In this document: positions 11,401 through 33,925 of the stretch, piece after piece
How positions within the stretch are numbered: the stretch's first letter is position 1
Layout: every line of letters begins with the position of its first letter
Source: Nematostella vectensis
Lineage: Eukaryota > Cnidaria > Anthozoa > Actiniaria > Edwardsiidae
Reading direction: 5' to 3'
DNA: 64,000 nucleotides
NCBI RefSeq assembly: GCF_932526225.1
Contig: NC_064044.1
Coordinates: 9,412,801 to 9,476,800 of the forward strand
Translations under genes and position numbers: made by a program
Notes under the pieces: generated by a model
The model's input: only the letters and a program-made list of their open reading frames with translations
What the model was told of the DNA's origin: nothing
The model's database searches: none

Positions 11401-13708
11401 GAGAGATCACGTCTTCAGGTTATGGACTGGGAGATGTTTGCGAACGCCTTGGGATATAAAGAGCTATTGCGACTGGACCAGATGAGAATCGATTACCATA
11501 TTCCAGTACCTGGAGCAGTGTGAGTATCATACCGACACCCCCCTGCGCACTCCCAAATATGATATATGTCCTAATAAGGAATTGACCGAGCAAGCAAGAA
11601 AAACGACAGTTTTCAAAACAAGATTTATTAAAGTGAGGCTCATAAAATGAGGTGGGGATATTTTTCATTACTTATTATGATTGGTTTTATTGTCTTTTAT
11701 TTTGCAGCGTAAAGAATGGCGTCTTAATGACTGATGTTGCGTTCCCTGGCCTAGTTGTTCAGTACAGTGTAGATAACGGGAAAACCTGGAGTGACGTTAC
11801 TTCCGCCGGAATACGAGTTTCTGGAGAAATCGTGTTGGCGACAAGGTTAGAAATACATATCTAGAATATTAGTTATTAGAATGCAAAATCAACCCCTTGT
11901 TTAACAAGCAGCCAATATATAGAGAATACTACATGGAAAGTGCGCGCGTACGGTTTTTATTCACGAGTTGTGCAGTGAGCGCACCGAACGGGTGAGTTTT
12001 TTTTTTTATACAAAACGAGTGAATAAAAACTGTACAAAGCACTTTCCATGCTGTATTTTGTATGTATGAAATAAAAAAAAAATTTCTCAGTATACTGAGA
12101 AATTTATAATAAGCCTATTACATAACATTTTATTAGACTTGGCTGCAAAGGCTTCGAGGTTTGTGCTGTTCGACGGTTCAATTAAAGACAGACAGAAACT
12201 TACATTGAAATGAATCTGTCTCGCTAATGTCACACACTGTAGCTCATATGTTACACAAGTAGTGCACTTTTTTAATCTATAAAAATCTCGACATCTATGA
12301 AATAAATAAATTAATAAATGATAAACGCTTGTTCGATTTTTATGCACTCGTTGATGCGTTGGAATTGAAGCCATTCAAGTGCAGTGAAAAAATATCGTTC
12401 GTCCAATCAGAACCGCGAACGAGTTTTCTTCACGGTGGAAAAAAAAATTCGTTCGCGTCTCTGATTTGCTGAGACTAGTGAACGAACGAAAATTTACTGA
12501 ATTTGTTTTCCGGGGTATTTCTCAGTATGTATATCATAAGATAATTGTGGCCCCATATTTGTGAATTAACCAGTCATTTTTGTACACTATGGTTTTAAAG
12601 CAGTACATTAACGTTATATGCTAACTTTGGCCCGAGTACGTCCATATGGTTAAACACGAGGTTCCGCTATAAAAGGGAAAGCTCCTCCCATCCCCGGGTT
12701 CAAATTTGCCATTATAATCAGAACACTGCCACTCTAGCGGTCACAAAGTATAAGTCCCCTGTAAAATATTGTTTATCTCTTAGCCTAAGTCGTCTTGGAT
12801 AAAACTATTTTTGCACAGGTAACAAGACAGCTGTGTTAAGAGAATGATGAATTAGTTATTTGCTGTCCACTTACGTTTTCGGTGAAAAAATTTAAATTTT
12901 GCGCTATCCATAATCCAGCGCACCTGCATAAATAATTCTCGCGCTCTGGTGAAAATGCTCGTATTTTAGAGCCCACACAGCTTGGTATAGCAATAATTTA
13001 AGATAGGTAAAAACATTTTTAGATAGACAACTCTAGGAATGATATTTATTTTGGTTTAGAATATGAAATTCGAATTTAGCGCTCAGAACAATTGTCCTGG
13101 CATGTTGACTCATTGACGGCTGATTGATAACTGATGTTCTTGAGCCCGGGGGTGAGAGGAGCTTTCCCTTTTATAGCGGAAACCTCGTGTTTAAGTTTTT
13201 CACCGCTGCCTGTCTGACTGACGTGGGTTTCACTGACCAACCAGCAAAGACACGTTACAGTGCGCAACAGAACATGACAGAATCATAGTGCTTGTATTGG
13301 ATTTCTTGTCAATCAAAATTGTGACATTTCGCATGCTTATTGGCTAATTCTTACGATCGTCTTGGTGACCAGGCCTGTGCACATCTCGTTCTAATGTGTA
13401 GATGGATGGCAACTAAAAGGTCAACAACGGAAAATTTAATCGAAGTTTAATCGAATTGATAATCGAAAAGTTTTGTGCCAAAAAAGCTAAAGCATCAATG
13501 GGTATTCTGTTTTATTCATCTAACGGAGTAAATATAGAATAATAAAAGAAAGCAAAAGATTTTTTGAAAGTTTATAAAAATGAACATGTTTTAGCAGAAT
13601 TACTTTTTTTTGTAAACCTATGGTGATTAAGATCGTTGATTTGTTTGTTCGTTTTACAGGTCGGCGGACAGGCGTCGACTTAGCAGACGCATCAAGATCA
13701 AAGTTTAG
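2493..13708 (+). CDS. Chitobiase-type beta-N-acetylhexosaminidase (GH20), 12 exons
   Basis: Exons: 2493-2544, 4956-5206, 6063-6510, 6636-6859, 7390-7584, 8739-8948, 9194-9514, 10034-10249, 10818-11055, 11267-11519, 11708-11845, 13660-13708. They total 2595 nt (864 residues) and all phases join. A hydrophobic signal peptide starts MRVLYLYLVVAFCG, so the product is probably secreted or lysosomal. Domain order as in bacterial chitobiases: N-terminal carbohydrate-binding fold (about 20-180, with GDWSIYLCHIR), GH20b-like domain (about 230-325), GH20 barrel (about 330-750), C-terminal Ig-like domain (about 790-864, with VDNGKTW). Catalytic and substrate residues are intact: FEYRGMEIDLGRNF (Arg337), HLTDDEGWRL (369-379), EFDMPGHGHA (445-454), HFGGDE with Asp536-Glu537, and GALWSE (722-727). 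The enzyme family removes terminal GlcNAc from chitin oligomers or glycans. Exon 8 ends in a GC donor. This chitobiase layout differs from lysosomal HEXA/HEXB. Annotation is secure; the natural substrate is inference. Confidence 0.95.
2572..2640. repeat. Short dispersed repeat, also at 16975-17045
   Basis: About 70 bp containing TGACGGAAGCCA(A/G)AAGA and GATTTAGCT recurs, diverged, at 16975-17045, both in introns. Family unknown. The rest of intron 1 up to 3260 shows nothing recognisable. Confidence 0.55.
3255..3445. repeat. Poly-T/poly-G tract with TTCTCTGATAAA units
   Basis: After CAGGCCCGTACCCAGG, a phrase shared with the repeat at 32351, comes a run of about 20 T. Six or so short units of TTCTCTGATAAA plus G-runs of up to 13 follow. 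Four or more G-runs sit close together, so quadruplex formation is possible. Apparent proline-rich open frames on the minus strand come from these G-runs. Confidence 0.75.
4558..4798 (+). repeat. Duplicated upstream segment, copy 2 (intron 1)
   Basis: Second copy of 2021-2279, in the same orientation, in hexosaminidase intron 1 just before exon 2. Bases 4080-4500 before it are GC-rich and contain CTCGAC/GTCGAG-type inverted phrases, but I could not define an element there. Confidence 0.75.
5631..5962. mobile_element. hAT-like MITE with AATGT target duplication
   Basis: The left end is CAGGCCTGTAGCGAG. The right end, inverted, is CAGGGCCGTAGCCAG. The 332-bp element is flanked by AATGT at 5626-5630 and 5963-5967. 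Inside, CAAAATTTTACCGAGGC is repeated. CAGGG-type ends suggest a hAT-derived element. It lies in hexosaminidase intron 2. Confidence 0.75.
7631..7952 (+). pseudogene. Frameshifted 3' fragment of a non-LTR retrotransposon reverse-transcriptase ORF
   Basis: From ATG at 7631 one frame reads LADALENVQRRALKI, then GRSYKDSLTLANLPKLRERN, the characteristic C-terminal end of many CR1/L2-like LINE ORF2 proteins. The frame stops after KP. The downstream phrase GHNLRSKSTSYERP and NTSRFNEFVTVKYAD, also typical of these ORF ends, continues in another frame (7731-7952). The copy is therefore 5'-truncated and frameshifted. It sits in hexosaminidase intron 5 in the sense orientation. Subfamily uncertain. Confidence 0.75.
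8040..8480. repeat. Degenerate tandem repeat in hexosaminidase intron 5
   Basis: Diverged units containing CCTAGCCTTAGGGCCACGCC and TATAAGGTCAACGCCTAG recur roughly every 33-35 bp, sometimes as double units. No coding sense is visible. Confidence 0.65.
10250..10251 (+). other. Non-canonical GC 5' splice site of hexosaminidase exon 8
   Basis: Exon 8 must end at 10249 for AGYK to join VVMTQATHLYF of exon 9 in frame, as in the family. The intron then starts GCAAGT after AAG: a GC donor with otherwise perfect consensus. The only nearby GT (GTCATT, four bases on) would shift the frame. A near-copy of this junction, AACGCGGGATACGAGGCAAG, lies at 10547-10566. Confidence 0.85.
11563..11640. repeat. 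Dispersed repeat, also at about 18160-18235
   Basis: The phrase CCTAATAAGGAATTGACCGA, then AAAACGACAGTTTT and AAAACAAGATT, recurs at 18165-18230 with few differences. It lies in hexosaminidase intron 10 and CCDC60-like intron 12. Family unknown. Confidence 0.7.
11928..12062. mobile_element. Short inverted-repeat element
   Basis: The left arm contains CATGGAAAGTGC and GTTTTTATTCAC. The right arm contains the same phrases inverted (GTGAATAAAAAC, GCACTTTCCATG). The arms are about 50 bp. Just after it is a small palindrome, TTTCTCAGTATACTGAGAAA, at about 12083-12102. TTCTCAGTAT returns at about 12521, so a larger composite element may span 11928-12535. Confidence 0.65.
12654..13190. mobile_element. 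537-bp non-autonomous element flanked by TTAA
   Basis: The left terminus starts ACACGAGGTTCCGCTATAAA and continues through AGGGAAAGCTCCTC to CCCCGGG. The right terminus is the inverse of the same sequence, with arms of about 55 bp. TTAA borders both ends (12650-12653 and 13191-13194), the target-duplication signature of piggyBac-type transposition. No coding capacity seen. It lies in the last hexosaminidase intron. Confidence 0.75.
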
Positions 13709-13754
13709 ATCATACAGTACGTCTGCGAAGTGTTGTAATACAGAAATGAATCAC

Positions 13755-13760
13755 TATTAA
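13755..13760 (+). promoter_or_regulatory. Candidate polyadenylation signal of the hexosaminidase gene
   Basis: ATTAAA 47 bases after the stop codon. AATAAA at 14287-14292 is an alternative, but it lies beyond the MITE at 13827-14200. Confidence 0.4.
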
Positions 13761-13826
13761 AATCTCAACTCGATGTCTACCATCCGTGTTTTAGGGACAA
13801 AGAAGGAAAGGGGTGGGGGCGACATG

Positions 13827-14200
13827 ACGTAAGAAAATGACTTAACGCTTCAAATAAGCTAATTTCAGATCTAATAAGACGGAAAATTTCTCTAAGTACT
13901 TAGTGAGTATAATAGCAAACAAAATATCAAATGCGACTTTTTTTAAATTGATGCGACTTTTTGTAAAGTTTTGAAATTTGAGCTTTTCGTCTTTGAGCTC
14001 ATACATAGCGCAAGGATGATCAAGGAAAAAATATCTAAAAAAATCAAAAATCTGGGTATGTGCATTTCGGCCTTACGTTATTTCTGTTTTAAAAATCAGT
14101 CCGGAATACAAGGAACCGATGGTCATTGTAAGGAATTGTGTCTTCTTTCTCTATCTCAATTGCGAATTTTCCAGGTTTTTCCGTCATGTCGGTTGGGGCG
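13827..14200. mobile_element. CATGACG-ended repeat, copy 1
   Basis: About 370 bp strongly similar to 54050-54418 in the same orientation. Shared phrases: CGCTTCAAATAAGCT-like, TAAGTACTTAGTGAGTA, GATCAAGGAAAAAATATCT, AATCTGGGTATGTGCATTT, AATTGCGAATTTTCCAGG. The copies end in CATGACG/CCGTCATG inverted termini. It lies between the convergent hexosaminidase and CCDC60-like genes. Confidence 0.8.
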
Positions 14201-14299
14201 GGGTAGGGGGTTTAATAAGGTGGCGGTTCAATTGGGTTTCAGAGGGTCACTCCCCTCCCCCTCGTATATAGAATTAAAACACTAAGAAATAAATTCAGT

Positions 14300-14305
14300 T
14301 TTATT
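14300..14305 (-). promoter_or_regulatory. Candidate polyadenylation signal of the CCDC60-like gene
   Basis: AATAAA on the minus strand, about 250 bases after the stop codon at 14556. Confidence 0.5.
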
Positions 14306-14555
14306 TACTTTTACTTCCGTATAAAAAATACAAACCACGAGTTATATTTTAGTATTTTCTTTATAATGGTGTTCGTTGTCCCGTTTACGGTAGCACTGCA
14401 TATCAGAAAGTTCCCTTTTCTGTACATGGTATTACCGGTGATCAGTATGCTAGCTCTGTCATGAGCGATGATACCGCTGACCAGTACACACGCTGTCTTG
14501 TGCGCGGTGTTACCGCTGATCAGTTTACTCGCTGTCTCGCGCGTGATACCGCTGG

Positions 14556-27794
<13,239 letters not shown>

Positions 27795-28305
27795 TACTCT
27801 CTAGCTATATCCTTCACATAAACCACTCTTTGTTTTTTACAGATGTATATCTGTTCTGGTCAAATTTGTAAAAAACCACGTACTTCGTTCCTATTCAGGT
27901 TCTGTCACATTCTGCTTGGGTTGCTATGGAGATACGAAACTACAAATTCCCAGGGGAGGCCTTATAGACTTACCTTATTTGCATAAATACAAATATCCGG
28001 TATCAGTTATTATTTCGCGAAATTAAAACTGCTTATAACTGCCAAAAAATATGTTTTGTCTAAAATCAATTATCAAACACGCTTACTTTTTATAGAGATG
28101 TTAAAATGGCTGCCTTTCCAAATATATATCTATTTTTTGATGATGAAAGCTGAGTGCTTATAAGGTTCCAATCAGACCAGTAAAATTGATTTTAATCCTT
28201 AAATGTTAAAAACTAATGTCAAACATAAATATTTACATTTATTCAAATAATTTTACCCTTGAATAGGATATATATACATTTTTATAATATAGTTAGCCTA
28301 GCAAT

Positions 28306-28378
28306 GGTCCTGTGGCCCAATGGATAAGGCGCCTGACTACGGATCAGGAGATTCCAGGTTCGAGTCCTGGCAGGATCG
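28306..28378 (+). tRNA. tRNA-Arg (anticodon ACG)
   Basis: A 73-base cloverleaf. The acceptor stem GGTCCTG pairs with CAGGATC (one G-T), discriminator G. The anticodon stem CCTGA/TCAGG holds loop CTACGGA (anticodon ACG), and the T arm is CCAGG-TTCGAGT-CCTGG. Internal promoter boxes are intact: the A box around TGGCCCAATGG and the B box GGTTCGAGTCC. A T-run follows at 28380-28390, a Pol III terminator. No intron and no encoded CCA. It stands between the CCDC60-like and MZB1-like genes. Confidence 0.97.
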
Positions 28379-28390
28379 CTTTTTTTTTTT
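28379..28390 (+). terminator. Pol III terminator of tRNA-Arg
   Basis: A run of eleven or so T immediately after the tRNA 3' end. Confidence 0.85.
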
Positions 28391-29332
28391 ACTCGGAAAA
28401 ATATCCGAGATCTTTAATTTTTTTTCTACAACGCTCAAATCGTTGTCGCCGCGAAGCATGGAGCCTCTGGTATCCAGGGTATCCAAGGACTTTCCTCTTT
28501 TGAAATAGTAAACAATTCCTACAGTGCATTTTCACCCATTTGTTAAAGCCAGATATTATAATAGATTTAACCATGTCCTATCAGTAGGACCGCAGTGGGA
28601 TCTAAGCATCTGAAAATCAGGCCATATCATGATTTTGCTAAATTTTCAACTTTAAACTTTGCATGCTTTCCAAGATACGCACATATCAGAACAAGAAAGG
28701 AGACTATGTAATTGCATTTTTCAGTTAATAGGAAGTCGGGTAATTGTGGGGGTTAGCAATTTCAACCCCCCCCTTCCTCCCCAAGACCTCCAATTTGAAT
28801 AGAGGATTTTTCAGAAGCTCTAATACCCCCACCTTCTCCTAGCTAAACTTACAATACTACATTGATGAAACAAATGTTCAAAAATGCTTGTAGAATTTAT
28901 TTGGGCTGGGAACATGAAAAGGGGTGGACAATACAGTAAAATGCACCAGAAGTTGAGTGGTTAGCCAACAAGCCCACCCCAAGTGGATCTGCCCATTGCA
29001 CATATAATACTTTTAGCTACTCTCACTTATACCTTACAAATACAAGAATGTACTTAAAACATTAAAAATAAAAACAAAAAAACAACAACAACAACAAAAA
29101 AAAACAATTCTGTTCTAACCATGCAAACTTTTCAACTAAAATCAAAACCAGACAACAGTCATAGAATGGTCTCTTCCGGGCATTTGAACGTCTGGACCTA
29201 ATAAGTAATATATTGGCATGACAGAATTCCTGCTTTGTAATGTCTTTCCTTCTTCCTTTTTCAACACACCATTCTATTAAAACTTTGGCTCAGTTATATC
29301 AGGCCATTCCACAGGGCTGGTATTGTATACGT
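28391..29332. other. Intergenic stretch, nothing recognisable
   Basis: Between the tRNA and the stop codon of the MZB1-like gene. A TTTATT at about 28896 would be AATAAA on the minus strand and could serve the MZB1-like transcript. Otherwise only short A- and C-runs. Confidence 0.4.
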
Positions 29333-31858
29333 CTAAAGTTCTTGCTTGGAGTCTTTCTTTCCCTTAGATTTCTTGGTTTTCTTCTTGCCTTTCTTTGCTG
29401 TCTTGTCACGGACACAGTCTTGACTGAACTCAGTGCACAGGTATTTATGGAGATCTCCGTCTTCTCTGAACTTCTCATAGAGTTTGTCTTCCCCAATATC
29501 TCCAACCATTCCTTCACATTTGGACATGAGTCTAGCAAAAATAATTAGAAGAAGTTAAATAAATGAAGTTAAGTTGGCAAGATGGATAAGAAATGTTGAT
29601 TGAATTATGATCATCATCAGAGTTATCATTATCATCAGTTACCATAACCATCACTGTCACCAAAACCATCAACATCATCATCGGCATTGTCATCACTATC
29701 AACCTTCACCGTCACTGACATCATCAGAATTGGCAACGTTTAAAGAACTGACATAGCCTCACTTACACACACAAATTACACAGAACCCCCGATGTATGTA
29801 AAACAGCCCACTACCATTTTCTCTGAACTTCTCATAGAGTTTGTCTTCCCCAATATCTCCAACCATTCCTTCACATTTGGACATGAGTCTAGCAAAAATA
29901 ATTAGAAGAAGTTAAATAAATGAAGTTAAGTTGGCAAGATGGATAAGAAATGTTGATTGAATTATGATCATCATCAGAGTTATCATTATCATCAGTTACC
30001 ATAACCATCACTGTCACCAAAACCAACAACATCACCATCGGCATTGTCATCACTATCACAGTCACTGACATCATCAGAATTGGCAATGTTTAAAGAACTG
30101 ACATAGCCTCACTTACACACACAAATTCCACAGAACCCCCAATGCATGTAAAACAGCCCACTACCACTTCATGGTCCAGCTGGCCACCACTTGTGATCTA
30201 GGTACCGCATCTCCCTATCTACATACCTTCCTGGCCATTTCCCTCCACCTTGCATCATTCCAGGCACGTCCTTAGCTTCTAGTCCCTCACCAGAGATTCT
30301 GTTTATACCATTCACAGTCTTTATTCCATAGCTAGAGAAAAAAAAGTAATGTGTTGCTCTAGGATGCATTTAAAAAACATTTAAAACACATGTTTTTATT
30401 ATTAACCTTGTAAGTCATGTTCAATTTTGACAGGAAACCTTATATCATTCTTTTCAAAAAATTTTTTTCTATCTAAGATATTTTGATAGGGATTATTTTG
30501 AAATAATTATTGCTGTGATATTTAATTAGATAACTAACAAAACTTACTCTTCCCAGCTCTTCGAGCTGCAGACACCTTCAATTGCATCAACATAAACTGA
30601 CTCTGGCACTGGCTTGCCTTTCAAGGAAGGACGTTTTGCCTCTTCCTTGTGCAGTGCTACATTCATCTACAAAACAACATTTCAGTAGATTTAGTGGACA
30701 ACCAGGGCTACTGGAAAGTGGGAATCCCCTCAAAACAAGTCACAAGCTTGTCAGAAAAGTTTAACCCTAAGGGATAGCTAAAGATGTGGTCATCTGAAAT
30801 ATCAAATCTGAATAAGGATTTTTTTTAGGTTTTCTAGACTTGAAATTTGTTGCACCTTTCAATAAACTCCAAAACACAAGCAATTTTCTGCAGAAAATCA
30901 ATTTATCTTTTGTCCACAATTAGCTCGGAACATGCTAGAGGATGACAGACTTATAAAAAGCCCCTAAGAGATAGCACACGGGGTGAATTTTACACCCTAA
31001 AGGGATAGAACAAGGAGAGGGCAGATGCCAAACAACAGCTTTGACCAATCAGAGCACTTTAAAATGAAAACATTTTAATTATGCTGAGCCAATCAGAAAT
31101 GTTAAAGTGTAAAACTCAAGAGTTGCCAAATAAAAAAAAATGGGAACACTGAACCTGATTGGGAGGGAAGCTGGGAAGTCTCAAAAAGGGTTTTGACTGG
31201 TTAATATTCTGATTGTTCCTAGCAATTCTTTATAATGAACCTTGTTTTCTGCAAATTACAAAGGCAGTTGTAATGCATGGGAAAAACCTTTTTATTTATT
31301 TTTTCTTTAAGAAGGCCTTGCAGGTTTCTTATTGCCATTTGTCAACAAAGAAAGGACATGATATTAAATCCAAGAGAAAAACAATATGAGACATGAAAAA
31401 ATTAAATTCAAGGACGAAGGCACAAACAACTTAAATTTTCAAATATGAAGGTACAAACTAAAATAAGAATATACTTCTATGTTAAAAAAATATAAGTAAC
31501 ATTTTTAAGGAGTGTTTAAAAAATGGAAAGTGTAATGATTAACCTAATTAACTAAAAGCGTCCTTCAAACAAAGAAAACTTACCACCCTAATGGCAACAG
31601 AACTCTTACAAATTGTACTATCGCAGATATGAATGAAACGCTAGAGACAGTCGAATAAACACACGCATTCTTAGTCAACTTTCTTAAACTTACTCTGTGT
31701 GCAATGGCCGTACAAGCGTCACATTGGATCTCAAAGGAGCCAGGAGTGTGAGGCGAATGCTGCTCTTCTTCCGTCATCTTCGGCGTCTCAAATGTCATCT
31801 TTTCTTGTGCTTGCACGAAAGTCAAACAGAAAGCAAGAAGAAGCGCAAATGCCGCCAT
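29333..31858 (-). CDS. MZB1: MZB1/pERp1-like ER resident protein, 4 exons
   Basis: Exons in gene order: 31858-31694, 30666-30548, 30331-30227, 29531-29333. They total 588 nt (195 residues) and phases join. A signal peptide (MAAFALLLAFCLTFVQA) leads into EEEQHSPHTPG and QCDACTAIAHR, close to the CDAC motif region of MZB1. Later comes SWEDYGIKTVNGINRISG, then GEDKLYEKF and YLCTEFSQDC, in the order of MZB1. Six Cys remain after the signal peptide (46, 49, 88, 135, 162, 169). A lysine-rich tail precedes the C-terminal KQEL, a KDEL-type ER retrieval signal (human MZB1 ends REEL). Known members assist folding and disulfide formation of secreted proteins in the ER; in vertebrates this means immunoglobulin. 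The role here must be broader, since antibodies do not exist in such an animal. It could instead be named a canopy-family member. Confidence 0.88.
29462..30168 (-). repeat. 357-bp tandem duplication carrying the 5' part of MZB1-like exon 4
   Basis: 29462-29818 and 29819-30168 are near-identical in tandem. The lower copy holds the 5' end of real exon 4 (first base 29531). The upper copy holds the same acceptor and the first 70 exon bases (from 29888), then runs into intron sequence. Differences are a few substitutions and short indels in ATC-rich parts. Confidence 0.93.
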
Positions 31859-32350
31859 TTTGAAATCTCGAAAAGTTTGGCAAGCTACAAAGCCGGCTAA
31901 AAAAATCGCACACTTGAAAGAAGTTAGTTACTTTGAAGTGTTTTATCAGGAACTGGTGGTTCTTTAGTAAGTTTAGAAAGTTATTAATAAATAAAATGTT
32001 TATGCTGAATTAAACGAGAGAGCAAATGACTGAACGCCACCACACAACACACCACAGGTTGACCATGAGATGGTGAGTCCGCTGACCGCAAAGTAAATAA
32101 AAAAAGTGGAGGGAGGTGGACTGGTTACCCCAAAAAGAAAGTAAATTAAATTTAAAAAAAAAAAAAAGAAAAAAAAAAAAAGAAGTAAAGTAAAGAGCAT
32201 TCTTTAAGCATCGCAGAGCTTTCCACAAGATAATGTCTTTCTTCATAAAATTACGAGTCAAAAGTGAAATTTAAAGATTTCTCGAGAAAGCATGGTCCCG
32301 AATACCGTAGCTGCGAGCGTGAAACCCAGAAACCGACATTGAACTTCTCA

Positions 32351-32560
32351 GGCCCGTACCCAGGGGTGTGCAGGGGAACGCACCCCCCCCCCCCCCCCCC
32401 TCCCCCCCCCACACACACACACACAACGGCGAAAGGTCCACTTGCGGCTCTCTATAGACGTGCTATTTGTAGACAAAACCATAAAGCAAAGCTAGATCTT
32501 ACTGGTAATGTAGGGAGCCAAATCCGACAAACGTCTCGTGGAGATACTGAAACGCATGAA
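32351..32560 (+). repeat. Dispersed repeat starting CAGGCCCGTACCCAGG
   Basis: After CAGGCCCGTACCCAGGGGTG come C-runs, a (CA)n, then AAAGGTCCACTT, GTGCTATTTGTAGACAAAAC and AAGCTAGATCTTACTGG. The same order, inverted and diverged, occurs at 61960-62060. The first phrase also occurs at 3257. A middle-copy element of unknown class. Confidence 0.65.
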
Positions 32561-33107
32561 AAAAAAAAATCCCTTTTTGTTCTTTCGGAGATTGTTTACC
32601 GCATACTTGCACCGTTATTCATTTCATTCGTTGCACGGTAAACGCTTGCTACGCGCACGCTCTACTTTTGATCGTGGCTGATACTAGAACCCCACTGCAC
32701 TTGAATGGATTTCTTATATTTTCATAGTTTGTAAAGAACGCCCCTTTCTAATAAACGCCACGTATCTAATGAACGCCACGTATCTAATGAACGCCACGGA
32801 CCTCGAAATTGAATAAACGCCTCGGGCGTTTATTAGGTCATTAACGGTATGCTTGGTCCACTCCACGTTAATTCACACCCTCCCAAGAAACCTCCTATCC
32901 TAATATTTTCACCGGCTTTCCATGCCTACAGCCGTCTCTTGATCTCATGCTTGTATGAATATATCTCGACCGTTGAGCACTAAAACAGGCTACTGGAAAG
33001 TAAATAGGAATTATGACTATTAGAATGTAACTTCTCGTGGTATGATTTCTCAAATGAGATTGAAAAGTACACCATAACAAGTTGAAATGAAATGCATAAA
33101 AGTATAC

Positions 33108-33113
33108 TTTATT
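33108..33113 (-). promoter_or_regulatory. Candidate polyadenylation signal of USO1
   Basis: AATAAA on the minus strand, about 265 bases after the USO1 stop codon. Confidence 0.5.
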
Positions 33114-33376
33114 TTAAATCTTTTTACAGCCAAAGCTGTGAGCGTTCAATGCCGTGGATAAAATCGTTCGTGTCTTAGTCTTTTCTCTGCTAAGCTAGTC
33201 GAACATAACAAAGTTTTGGCTCAGCAAGCCACTCTGATACTGGACCAAGAAGTCCGCAGTATAAGCCCGTATGGATAACCAGCTCAACCCCAGTCCCTTT
33301 CTCGTTAAGGGACCTAATAATTCCAATTATAATTCTGATTATACCAATAAAATTTTGATATCTTGATTGTACAATG

Positions 33377-33925
33377 TCAAGTCAGGTCATTGTCGTCGTC
33401 TCCATAGTTGATTCCCGCGTCCGCGAGGCCTGGGTCTTGTTTGATACCGATGCCTTGCATAATGTCTTGCCCCCCTGGGTACCCCTGGTCGGGTCTGTAG
33501 TACTCCTGAGGCGTGGTCTGGCTGGGATCGTACGTTGAGTATGGTGATTGATAGTCAGCGTACTGACTGGGGTAATCGCCATACTGGGATGGGTACCCTG
33601 TGTCATGTAATGGGTACCCTGTGTCGTATGATTGGTACCCTGTGTCATGTGATTGGTATCCTGTGTCTTGTAATGGGTACCCTGTGTCGTATCCAGAATC
33701 TTGCGGTGGGTACTCTGTACCATTTACAGGGTACCCAGATCCAGGGGTATGGTCCCCTGCGCCATAAGACGAGTACTCAGCAGAGTTTGAGGGGAAGCTA
33801 CCGCCGTATGATGGGAAGTCAGTTTGACTGGAGGGGTACGTCCCATCCTGAGGCACGTATCCCGTTTCCTGTGATTTGTAATCAGCATTGTGAGCCGGAT
33901 AATTGTCGTCTTGGGAGGGGAGCTC
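33377..33925 (-). other. Prion-like Tyr/Gln/Gly-rich tail of USO1, with DTGY heptads
   Basis: Within the last exon, after the acidic segment (908-938) and nine Gln (940-948), residues 986-1126 hold about 28 Tyr with Gln, Ser, Gly, Asp and Pro. Five heptads beginning DTGY fill 1057-1091 (DTGYPLQ, DTGYQSH, DTGYQSY, DTGYPLH, DTGYPSQ), encoded by a 21-bp repeat. The frame is continuous with the conserved KTLRDAGHEV start of the exon. Vertebrate p115 as I remember it ends shortly after its acidic stretch. Confidence 0.85.

Larger units (their letters stand above)
31859..33376. other. Intergenic region between the MZB1-like and USO1 genes
   Basis: Holds the presumed promoter side of the MZB1-like gene, an A-rich tract (32152-32185), the dispersed repeat at 32351-32560 and a small array of TCTAATGAACGCCACG-like units at 32748-32840. 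It also contains a candidate USO1 polyadenylation signal. No gene seen. Confidence 0.6.
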
